Origin: Leucophora obtusa
Taxonomy: Eukaryota > Arthropoda > Insecta > Diptera > Anthomyiidae
Length of the DNA: 64,000 bases
Direction of reading: 5' to 3'
Assembly: GCA_949987735.1 (NCBI GenBank)
Contig: OX465297.1
Location: 93,580,815 to 93,644,814 of the forward strand
In this document: piece after piece, positions 44,090-54,392 of the stretch
Numbering within the stretch: position 1 is the first letter of the stretch
How the letters are laid out: each line of letters starts with the position of its first letter
Made by a program: the position numbers and the translations under genes
The notes under the pieces: model-generated
Seen by the model: only the letters and a program-made list of their open reading frames with translations
Told to the model about the DNA's origin: nothing
Databases searched by the model: none

Positions 44090-44212
44090 GGTCCAGCCAG
44101 ACCAAGAGGTCTTTTTCTTTAAACTAGTCGTACTTTTTCTTTAAAATAGAATTCTGCACCTTCAACGTTCTCCAATCAACTGGTTAGACCAAGAAGTCCA
44201 TCCTAGGGTTAA
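44090..44212 (-). mobile_element. piggyBac-like terminus with TTAA target
   Basis: On the minus strand, TTAA is followed by CCCTAGGATGGACTTCTTGG; the CCCTAG start and TTAA target are those of piggyBac elements. Subterminal TGGTCTAACCAG / TGGTCTGGCTGG repeats lie just inside. It is probably the 5' end of the element whose transposase relic lies at 43145-43808. No matching right end was found. Confidence 0.65.
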
Positions 44213-47200
44213 GAGTGCTGTTTTTAGTAATTTCACTTCAAAAAATATTTGTTAGTGACCATATATAAAGTTTTAAGACATAATTCGTATGAAATTAATA
44301 TGATTTCGAAGTACAACGTAACGTTTTACTTTTGCTTCTTCAGGTTTTTTTTGCGTTTTTGTAAATTATAAAATGTTAAAAAAAAACCTTTTTGTGGTAA
44401 TTTTGTATTCCAACTGCTAAATTTTGATATAAGTTGCCACTTATAGTTAAAAAAAGAATATCGCGGGTCGGAATTTAAAATTTTAATTTTTCAGAAAAAA
44501 TTACGTTTTGATAAACAATCAGTAAATTATTGAATTTAGAAACAAAAAGCGTTTTAAATGTAATTTTTTTTAAGTGAAATATTTAAAGACACTTTAGGGA
44601 CACTACGAAGCACTATTGAAAAGCTTTTATGAGTTTAAGCTGCTCTAAATATTAATTCCACTTTGGTTTTTGAAAGTGGAATGAAAACGATTTTTGTTTC
44701 CTTTTCTGGAGAAGCTTTTAACGTTTTAAGTACCACTTTAAAGCCTGTAGAATACTCGAGACTCACCAAAATGTTTTATTTCCAATGTTTTATTTACAAA
44801 AATTATCCGTACGACCCTAAACTGTAAACTCAGAAAGAAAAATATTGTTTTGGATTATTTTAGGAAAAAAAATTGCGAAAGTGAAATTGCGAAATCAAAT
44901 CAATTCCGAAAAAAAGCTGTGACATGCTTGAATATAAACTTCTTCCAAATAGAATTCACAACCTATTTTACAACAAACTGAGAAAAACTTATGAAAAAAA
45001 AACTTTCCTACAATAGAACCAATGGTTGACAAGTAATGCATTTTCAAGTTCTCTGTAGGTTTATAATGTAGATTTTAGTTTTTTGTATTTACGTTAACTC
45101 AAAGTAAAGAATTTACGAGAACTAAACTCAAACATTTTTTCTTAGTTATTTGTATTACAACGAAAATCACATGCTTTTTACAAAGCTATTATTTTTCTCT
45201 ATATGTATTATAGTTGTTGCTATAAACTAAAGTTCCTTTAGTTAGTAAAGCAAGTATTTGCATTTTGTGTTTTTAACATTCAAGCTTTTAATTCTATTTA
45301 TAGTGATTAGAACGAAAGCAAAGAATACAACGATTATTTGTTATTTTTTTTGTTTTGAAATGCAAAAAATTTGAATTATCTCCTTCGCAGGATTTTTAAT
45401 ATTTGTATTTTTAGACATTTTTTAAAAATTATTATATAGCAATTCAGATTGCTCAGATTTCTATGCTTCTGTGCTAGTTGAGAGATATTTAGAAAAGGGT
45501 TAATTTTCTGCATACCTACAATTTTAAAGTATGTCCTGAACGAAGAATTTTTCTTATATAACACAGCGGCTGAAAAATCCGTAGGATAACCAATAAAGCA
45601 ATTAATTAATGGAATTAAAATTTTTATCATTTTTGAAATTGTTTGAGGCCTTGATATAAAATAGTTTGAGGCCTTGATATAAAAGGCCTCAAACTATCAG
45701 AGGAAAAAGCTTGATTTTTCTTGACATTAAAAAAAGGCTTGACAATTCTTGACAATTTAAAATTCAGCTCAAATAGTAAAAAGAATTGCAAAATTGGCTT
45801 GAAAATTTAAATGATATTAATTTTTACAGATTTTCTACATTCACTGTACCACATTTTTTAAAGAAATGGGCTCATATGTTGTCAATGGATATGTCTTTTG
45901 GTAATTCTTCCGAACTTCCCGAAGGCAGCAGTAATCTGCATACAACATATCAGTATTAACTGAATTTGATATTTTTAAAATAAATGCAGCTCTGCTTAAT
46001 AATTTGTTGACAACAACGAGTTTTTTATATTTAAAACAGCAATTTGCTAAAAATATGATTTTTCTCCAAAGTCATATATTTTTTACAAGTATTTTAAAGC
46101 ATTTATAAATTGGTTAGCTTCTAACTCAAACGTTTCCTTTTCATTCAAAGAAAGACTTTATACTTTACTACCATGGAAACAGTCATTTATCCCTAAAAAT
46201 GAGTGATGGTACATTTCAAAACAATTAGTTTTGTTTTTGCTAATGGTTAATTATTCTTATCAATTTGATGGAAAATTTTCCAAAATTCCGTTTTAGCTTG
46301 ACAAATGACATTTTTTCTTTATTATTGACACGCATTGAAAAAGCTTGACAATCAAGCCAAATCAAGCCCGTCTGGCAACCCTATATCACATGCGTTGTTG
46401 TATCACCTTCCTATCAAAAGTTATGGGCTCTTAAAAGAAAACATGTCTTTAAAGATACGTTGGTAAAAACTGGGTTAAAATAAACCACAAATATATTTAA
46501 AATACTAATGGTCTAATTCATAAACTTTTACAACAGTCTTATTGCAGGATTTTAAGCCTAATTTGTGAAAACAGTATTCATATTCATATTTTTAATAACG
46601 AAAAAAATAATATAGGTTTATAGTCGATACTCATTAAATTTAAACCTTTTATAAAGTTTGGAGTGAGGAAGCCACAATTTAATTGTTAATTATTTCATTT
46701 TCAGGCATGAAATGATTTATTAAACCCATCCCATCCATAGAATGTGTGGCTTCCAACAACTTGCAGCCATCAAACTGAAAAAAGCTACAATTGCGTAGGC
46801 AATGACATATTTCGAAAAAATTAAAAAAAAATGAAAAAATAAAATTAAAAAGAAAAACAAAACAATAGTGATGTACAGACTGTCAAAACATTATTCTAAA
46901 TTCGATTACTTTTGTATGCTTCGAATAATGTGTTCTAAAAAATTACTTTTTTACACACATTTCCATTGATTTGCTTTATAAATAAAAAAAAGTATATTTT
47001 TAATGGCTTAAAAATTATCTTAGCACATAAGAAAATACATTTTCACTTCCGATTACCGAGTCAATCGTTTACTAAATTTGTACATCACTTACTACTTATT
47101 TGGGAGAAGAGAGAAAATAAACAATAGTGTTGCCAGTATCAAATCGAAAAATTAATTTATAGTTAAAATACGATTATGAATCAAGATTTCTAATAACTCT

Positions 47201-47816
47201 TTATTAAGCGAAATATGTACTTTAACTATAGCAAGCTTCAATTACCAAATAAATTTTGTTTATGAATTAGGACATAGAGGTATTCATTTAAAGTATTTAC
47301 GCCTCGTATACTGTGTATATGTTGTAAGTTTACTCGATTAATGTCAAAACTAGTTTACGAGCCCTGGAAAATATACGTTTACATTTTTGTGTGTAAACTT
47401 TTTCGTATTTTATACATACATTTGAATATTGTCAAAAATAAAATTATTTTGAATTGTGTGTTGTTTTTTATTTTCTGTTTTGTTTTTAAATAATACAAAT
47501 TTAAAAAATTCTGTGTTTAATTTATGAAAAGATCGAAAAAGTGGCTAAATGCAAAATTGAAATGTGAATAGTTTTTAAAGGTGCGTTTATTCAAATAAAC
47601 AGGTAAATTTATAAATATACGCGATTACAAAAATACAGGGTTTACGAGGGCATAAATCCAGTAAGATGAATACCACTACTGTGTCTTATAATTTTGTTAC
47701 ATGATTTTAACAGTTAAATTATATTTTAACACCTTTTTGGACAAATTTTTAATATATTTGTACGTATTCCTTGTTTGTTATTGATTTTAAAAAGTTTTTT
47801 TATTACAATTTTGTAG
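44213..47816. other. Gene-free AT-rich DNA
   Basis: No convincing ORF or complete TIR element. A TTGAGGCCTTGATATAAAA phrase is tandemly duplicated at about 45648-45690, followed at 45700-46383 by TTGACA/AGCTTG-rich sequence ending TCTGGCAACCCTA, which looks like one end of another hAT element. On the plus strand this is upstream of a probable last exon, so part may be intron. Confidence 0.4.
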
Positions 47817-47980
47817 GTTACCGGAAAGCCTTAAATATTAAAACTAAATTATATCATTGTTATTTTGATTTGCAATGGAGTGCACCATTCCAATATGATC
47901 TCACAGCACAACAACAATTTCAGGCCCGATGGTTACAACGCGAAATGGAAGTAAAATTCCAGAGGATTTTGCGAAGTTAG
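47817..47980 (+). CDS. Probable last exon of an unidentified gene
   Basis: A T-rich tract and TTTTGTAG acceptor precede a 164-bp frame with a split first codon, 53 full codons and a TAG stop; AATAAA signals follow near 48100. The peptide ends with a charged, probably helical segment (QFQARWLQREMEVKFQRILRS). Composition differs from the transposons around it and no transposon motif is visible. I do not recognise the protein; an orphaned or pseudogenic exon is possible. Confidence 0.42.
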
Positions 47981-48157
47981 CTCGGTATTTTATTTTATGG
48001 CCTCTTGAAATATCTGTCTGGCGCGAAACCCTAAAAATGTTACTAATTTTTAGATTTAGGAATTCTCTTGCGTTCACAAATAAGTTAAATTTTCAAATAA
48101 AAATAAATCTTGTTAAAGTAACAAATTTTTCTGTTCAGCCAACAGAGTGTAGTGTAT

Positions 48158-48581
48158 TAGTGCTGGTAAATTCGGTTACTTTTCAATACTCGATAATACT
48201 CGATATTTTTGATTTGGATACTCGATACTACTCGATACTTTTAACGGGTTTTAAATTTAAAATTTTTTAAAATTTTTTAGTAAACTTCTTTGAAAATGTT
48301 AATTCAATATTTAAATTTATAAACATATTTATAAACTTTTTCACCAACTATTCATTGCGTGTTTCATAGTTTTTTACATGTACTTTTAAATATTTTACTT
48401 TTAATTTTTTTCTTTTAGCAGAGTTGTAGTTTTGTGATAAATATTTTAGCGGAGTCACATTTTTATATATTTTGTCTGTCCAAAATGCAACTCTGAAAAT
48501 ATCGAGTAGTAGGTTCGAGTATCGAGTACCCAAAAAAAGACAAATACTCGATACCCACTGCTCATATTTTTCCCAGCACTA
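48158..48581. mobile_element. hAT-type MITE, TSD TAGTGTAT
   Basis: Ends TAGTGCTGGTAAA and, inverted, TAGTGCTGGGAAA; exact 8-bp duplications at 48150-48157 and 48582-48589. Subterminal TACTCGATA/TATCGAGTA repeats. The small minus ORFs inside are artefacts. Confidence 0.85.
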
Positions 48582-48937
48582 TAGTGTATGAACAATTGAA
48601 AAAATTTCTCGATTGAACGAGCGAACTTAATGAACACACTAGTTCAAAAAACAAAATTGATTGAAATGAACTGTGAACTATAATGCCCAATTCTAATAAT
48701 TTTTATTCAGATTGTTTGTTTGCACAAAATGTTTCATTTTGTATGGAAATCTCGGGGTGTCATCCTATTTTTACTCACAATTTCTAAACCGGTGGACCGA
48801 TTTTGACAATTTTTAACACCAAACTGCTAATAAAAAACAACAAAATAGACACATGTTTCAAAAGGCCATGAGGGTTTTCCTTTAGCAACAGTCTACGATC
48901 ATTTGCTAAAACCACAGCATCTATTTTTGTTAAATAT

Positions 48938-49016
48938 ACCGCAAGAATTCATTTAAATTCACCCGATTTAAACCCCATTGAGATTGTAGACATCGAAATG
49001 CGAAAGAAAAAGCGTT
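48938..49016 (+). pseudogene. Tc1-like transposase C-terminal fragment
   Basis: The frame LNSPDLNPIEIVDIEMRKKK matches the third catalytic motif region of Tc1 transposases (SPDLNPIE, with the catalytic Glu). Preceding codons (NIPQEF) are weakly similar. It is on the opposite strand from, and 6 kb away from, the other Tc1 relic, so it is a separate remnant. Confidence 0.7.
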
Positions 49017-49823
49017 CAGATGTTGAGCGAGTAAGATAATAAGCACAATACAAATGGAAAAGGAATCTTAAATCGTGACGGAAAAAAGTGAACAAAATAG
49101 CAACGGAAACGGAATCTCACTTTTACAACACAGAACACATGGAAAATCAAGTTGGTTATATTTTATATTTTTCTTCTTGACACATTCCAACGTATTGTTG
49201 TTGTTTTACATTAGTTAGAATAAAAGGCGATGAAAATGTTGTGTTATTGCTGTTTTATAAATGTATAAAGCTAAATCCTTTGATATTACTAATGCATATG
49301 CATGACGAAATCAACCCTGTAATCGTACTATACTTGTACTGTGATTGAAATTGTGTGAAAATCTGGCAACATTAGTAAAATAATCTGAGAGTAAAAACAG
49401 GAGAATAAGAAATTCCGTTGAGAAAATAAAATAAGTTTTATCTCTCACAGAAATCGTTGCACGATTTTAATTGTCAAATTGTATGGCAAAAAACGGGGAC
49501 CTTTGCATTGTGCTTATACTCTAAGACGTGTTTTAAAAGCGGTCCGCAAATATTTGTGTCAAATTAAAATATGTTACAGGGAAAACTATTATTCTAATGT
49601 AAACGAAATCAAAATTACGAAAATTAATCTGTTTATGAAAAAATGGTTTTAAAAAAAGTGGTTTAAATATAAAATACAAAATAAAATTGAATAACTAAAC
49701 AAGAGAAATTAACATTCTTTTTTTAATTATCGGTATTTCTTAATTTAATGCAATTTGTTGAGAGAGAAGAAAAGAAACAATAATAAATGCCAAAATTATA
49801 AGAGTTTATTTGAGTGTAATAAC

Positions 49824-50566
49824 TAGGGCAAGGAATTTCATGCAAATGCATGTTTTTTCTCGATAGTCCAAAACTAATATGTACTAAATATTTATCCGAA
49901 CCACCGAATTTAGAACAAAATCACATCGATTTGTAGTTGCATATTTTTGCATATTTTGGCAAAAATGCATGTTTTTGCATATTTTGACTTTAAATGCATG
50001 TTTTTGCATATTTTGACTTTAAATGCATATTTGGTGCCTTTTTAATGCATATTTTGTGCTTTTTAATGCATATTTTTAATTTTTAGGAGCATTTTTTATT
50101 TTGTAAAAAAATATAAAAAATTTATATGATTTCATATTTTGATTCAATCAAAATGGACATTCTTAAAAACCTTATTGACCTATAGGAAATCTTCGAGTTC
50201 AGTGTCTGTTTGCAAAATAACTAACTTAAATATATTTTTAGATTTTGAAGTGCATTATTTTTGCAAAAATAATAGTTTTTAATGCATATTTCTTATATTT
50301 TTAATGCATATTTTTCTTTTTTAACCGCATATTTTCCATTTTTAAGTGCATGAAATTCCTTGCAATCCAATCCAATCTTCGAGTTCAGTGTCTGTTTGCA
50401 AAATAACAAACTTAAATATATTTTTAGGTTTTGAAGTGCATTATTTTTGCAAAAATAATAGTTTTTAGTGCATATTTCTTATATTTTTAATGCATATTTT
50501 TCCTTTTTAATCGCATATTTTAGGCGCATATTTTCCATTTTTATGTGCATGAAATTCCTTGCCCTA
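49824..50566. mobile_element. hAT-type element, TSD GTAATAAC
   Basis: Ends TAGGGCAAGGAATTTCATGC and the exact reverse complement; exact 8-bp duplications at 49816-49823 and 50567-50574. The interior has many ATGCATATTTT motifs and a ~135-bp direct duplication (50186-50320 and 50375-50510). No coding sequence. Confidence 0.88.
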
Positions 50567-50748
50567 GTAATAACTATTGGAAATCATAAATTAACAATAC
50601 ATAAAAATTTCGAAACGAAATAAAGAACCGTTGCTATTTATATTGTATTTTTTTTAACAAATAATAAAGTGAAGAAAACGGGAGAATAGACAAAAATAAA
50701 ATTAAAATAATCACAACATTTGCTGATTTTTAATTGTTGAAATAAAAG

Positions 50749-51522
50749 ATGCCACTTAAAACACAAGCTACTAAACAACAACCAAAGCTTCATCCATATC
50801 ATTGGAGGATATTGCAGCAAAACTGGATGCTATGGAGGCGCGATTGGATCAGTTGCCAGTCAAAGTTTCGGAAGAAGTTTCGTTGCGTATAAAGGAAATG
50901 AATAACAAACTCGCAAGTTGCATTGAAAAAGTTGATCGCTTGGAGGAGTCTACTAATTCTAAGCTGCACAATTTGGTGAAAGAAAATAACGTGCTTCGGC
51001 GACAAATTAATAGACTAGATGTTATTGTAAGTGGTGTTCCAACCAATCTAACATCAGATGAACTTTATGCCTTAGTACTTAGTACTTAAAACTGGAAAAC
51101 ACTATGGAATAAATATTACTCTAGCGGATATAAGCATGTGCAACTTTATCAATAAAAAGTCTGTGTTGGTTAAATTTAATAGAGCCTTAATAAAAGACTC
51201 TCTTATGAAACGTTATTACGAAAAAAAGGATCTGAAGCTATGTGAAATTTATGATAAAGCAGATCACTTGGAGTCAAGAGTATTTTTAAACAACAATTTG
51301 ACGCCACTTGCATCAAAAGTACATTATAATTGTCGTCAGCTACTGCGTGATGGAAGAATTAAAATGTTCCGAGTTCTTAACTTTGCTCTTCCCAAAGTCA
51401 AATTAACGTTTAAAAATAATGTGGAAAAAACTTTGTCTGCAGAAGAGTTGTTCCTGTTTTATAACAAGACTGCAAAAGCAGTTAATACACAAGCAGTCTT
51501 GGAGCAAAATAAGGACGTGTGA
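50749..51522 (+). pseudogene. LINE ORF1 (nucleic-acid-binding coiled-coil protein), broken
   Basis: An ATG opens MPLKTQATKQQPK, after which the frame must shift to continue into ASSISLEDIAAKLDAMEARL, a heptad-rich coiled coil. A second shift occurs near 51083, at a short AGTACTT duplication, to reach ITLADISMCNFINKKSVLVKF and the rest. The second half contains a YEKKDLKL...RRL-type segment typical of LINE ORF1 RNA-binding domains. The protein would coat LINE RNA. Two frameshifts make it nonfunctional. Confidence 0.7.
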
Positions 51523-51839
51523 AATATAGTTAATTTATTATATTTTCCTTTTTTTTATATAATAATAATATTTTATTTAAGTCTTTATTTTGATATCGTT
51601 TGGATTGTGTGCTTTTGCTATATTGGTTTCAAAGAGAGATAAATGAGTTCTTAATTAAAATAAAAATACTCTGGATCATATGATGCATAACATGTGGCTT
51701 TAACTTAGTGTCTACAATTGCAATCAAATATGCAAAGAAATTTGGAAATAACACACAAATCAACAACAACGAAAATAATTTTGATGCTGTGTGTATTTCT
51801 TAAATTTTATTGCATTTTGTATTGCGTTTAAGGACACTA

Positions 51840-52560
51840 GTTAACACGAAAGGGTATGAAATGAAACAAAAAAACATAAAAAACATAATTCAACACTAAT
51901 AAACATTTGTTTTTTTTACGAATGTTGATTTGTGTATGTTAATGTTCGTGTTGACATTCGAGCTATTCGTGTTTACAAAATTTTTTGATATTTTTTGTTC
52001 CCTACTCATATTCGCCGCTTAAGAGTTTAATCATAACTGTGTCGATTGTCGACCGACGACAGCAAAATTTACATTTAGAAAAAAATTAAAGCAAAAACAA
52101 GAATATGGTTGTATTTTTTTCACCACAATTCTTCACCAATTCAATTGGTTTTCCATTAATTCTTGGTGTTTTACATTTTTTTTTCTATTTAATTTTGCTT
52201 TTTTGCGGTAAATTATGCATTTTTATTTTCAATTATATTTCTTCTGTCAAAAAAATAATTTTTTTTTGTAACAAAGTACGAATTTTTGCAACTCTAATAC
52301 GAATTTCTGCAACTCTGGTCCCTTAATTAGTTAAAAATATGGCAACTATTTGACAAATATTTTGAGTGTGTATTAGTGTGTCGTCACGAAAATAGAATAG
52401 ATTCTATTACGACGACAAATCGCCGGACGACATGGCGACATTTTGCTTCCCATACAAAATATATGAAAAAGCACATGTCGTTGTCGTTGTCGATCCAATT
52501 CTGATTAACCTCTAAGGCTAGTCAACAAGAATATTTATATATATGTATATAAAGAAAGTA
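51840..52560. other. Fragment of the PIF-like element plus unclassified DNA
   Basis: 51918-52024 matches the two arms of the element at 33371-41633 joined without insertion and ends with its TATTCGCCGCT terminus. The rest, including GTCGACCGACGACAG near 52049 and TGTCGTTGTCGTTGTCGAT near 52475, may be ends of another TIR element. The 73-codon ORF at 52105-52326 is probably not a gene. Confidence 0.5.
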
Positions 52561-52607
52561 AAGAGCATAATTTAAAAAGAAAAGAGCAGTAATAAAGATA
52601 TCAAAAC

Positions 52608-53092
52608 CAGTGTTACCACTTTAGCATATTTTCTGCTAGATTGAGTTTGAAAATTGTATATTTTTTAAAGAAAAATTTGCTAAATATTTTGTTTGGCAAA
52701 AGCTAATTTTTAGCATATTTTTATCCACGCAAAATTAAGTTTTTATTATTTTGTTCAACAATAATTACACTACTCTTTTAAATGATTAAACGTGTATACG
52801 TTAAAAAACTGTGAAAAATGTTTGTCTAATACGAAAACTCAACAAAAATGTGGCTAGTATACCAAAAATTGCAGTATTTTTTACGCAGCATTTTTTTGCA
52901 TATTTTTGTATGAGGTAATTAAGCAGATTTTTAGCATAATGAATATTTCAACATTTTTGTAGTTTTTTATTTGCCATATTTTTAGCATATTTTTCTTTTT
53001 TCACGATTTAGCAGAAATTAGAATATATATATATATATTTTTTTTTTGTGTGTGATTTAGCATATTTGGAACGAAAGTTTCTGGCAACACTG
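52608..53092. mobile_element. hAT-type MITE, TSD ATCAAAAC
   Basis: Ends CAGTGTTACCAC and, inverted, CAGTGTTGCCAG; exact 8-bp duplications at 52600-52607 and 53093-53100. The interior is rich in TTTAGCATATTTTT. Termini are shared with 37646-39259. Confidence 0.87.
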
Positions 53093-54000
53093 ATCAAAAC
53101 ATGTTATGATAGGTTTCCTACTACATAGTTAAATTTAACTTAATTATTAACCAACAGAAATTGTGAAAAATGATGTATGACACAACCAATTTGGGGTTCA
53201 CAAGTTAACTCAGATATCTTCAGTATGAAACCTGGCATTAATAAGTAACATTTTTCCTGATTTTTGTTTAAACAACTATTAAACTAATGAAATGATTATA
53301 ATTAATTATCTCATTGGGTTTAATGCATTTTATTGATTTCCAAAGTTTTATGTTTAACCTTTAATAAGATTAAAATTTACAAATATCTCTTTTTGTTTTC
53401 AAATTTCTCTTGTTTTTTACAAATTTCTCTTGTTTTTTTACAGTATCTTTTTTTCTTTTTTTAAGTATCTTTTTTTTTCTCAATTGTTGGTATAATTTAT
53501 TAAATGAAGAAATAAGACAAAAATGTACTTAGTAATTCTTGTTATCTCAAGAATATAAATCAAATGATTAATTTGATATAATATTGTGGATCGTAAGAAA
53601 TTATGCATATTGAAATGTTTAATTTGGATATATTTTTTATATTAGTTTTAATTTACTCATAAAATATTTAATTTTAGCTTATTCTTTAGTTTTTGCACGA
53701 AGATGTATGGACACGTTACTTGATCACGGGCTCGGTAAATAACAATCTTGGTTCTATAGCCACCCAGTCAGAAAAATACAAACGGGAAAGCGGTGGCAAA
53801 GCACTTTAACAGGTGGTACAAGTACTGGTAAAAAGTGCTTTCCCATTCCCAAAATGATAACATCATTAGACAAAAGGACCGGCTGTTCAAAAAGCGCCGG
53901 AAAAGCACTGGAGGAACATAATTTTTAAACGTTAAAATAGGTGGTTTGAAAATGTATTTTCCAAAATAAAATTTAAAAAAAGTTCATATGTATTTTTTTT

Positions 54001-54071
54001 GGTCCTGCCGTGATTTGAACCCAGGCGGTCAGATTGGCAGACGATTGCTCTACCCACTGAGCTTACGAGAC
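54001..54071 (-). other. tRNA-like sequence, Gly-like anticodon
   Basis: Minus strand: D-arm-like TAAGCTCAGTGGGTAGAGC, a loop CTGCCAA that would present GCC, and a B-box/T-loop GGGTTCAAATC. Anticodon and acceptor stems pair poorly, so it is a tRNA-derived module, not a functional gene. It lies inside the TIR element 53763-54661. Confidence 0.55.
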
Positions 54072-54297
54072 ATATTAATATTTGATAGCTAAACATATAA
54101 ATGAGTGATAATAGCTGGACAACTACTGGCTGTGCCAAAATGCTAGTACTGGCAAACAATTTTTTGTAACTAGTATGCCAGTGTTGGGAGGGCAAAAAAA
54201 AAGTTGGTCTTGAAGGAGCTTTCCCACAAACAAAAAAATTTATTTTATAAAACAAAAAAAAATTTAAATTAAAAAAAATCCAAAAAAATTTTTTGCT

Positions 54298-54392
54298 TGC
54301 AACCGGATTTGAACTCGGAACCTCCTGACTACAAACATTTTTTAACGAAGCGTCAGCATTTTTATAAAATCATTGGTCTACCAGTGAATTGA
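54298..54392 (-). other. Second tRNA-like sequence in the same element
   Basis: Minus strand: CACTGGTAGACCAATGA resembles an A box/D arm, and GAGTTCAAATCCGGTTGCAAG a T arm with B box, about 70 bp apart. No clean cloverleaf. Tentative. Confidence 0.4.

Noticed and set aside
45700..46383. Possible hAT element ending TCTGGCAACCCTA
   Set aside because: Only one end is recognisable; no partner TIR or 8-bp duplication was found.
50799..51046. Minus-strand ORFs over LINE ORF1
   Set aside because: Antisense of the coiled-coil coding region; no features of their own.
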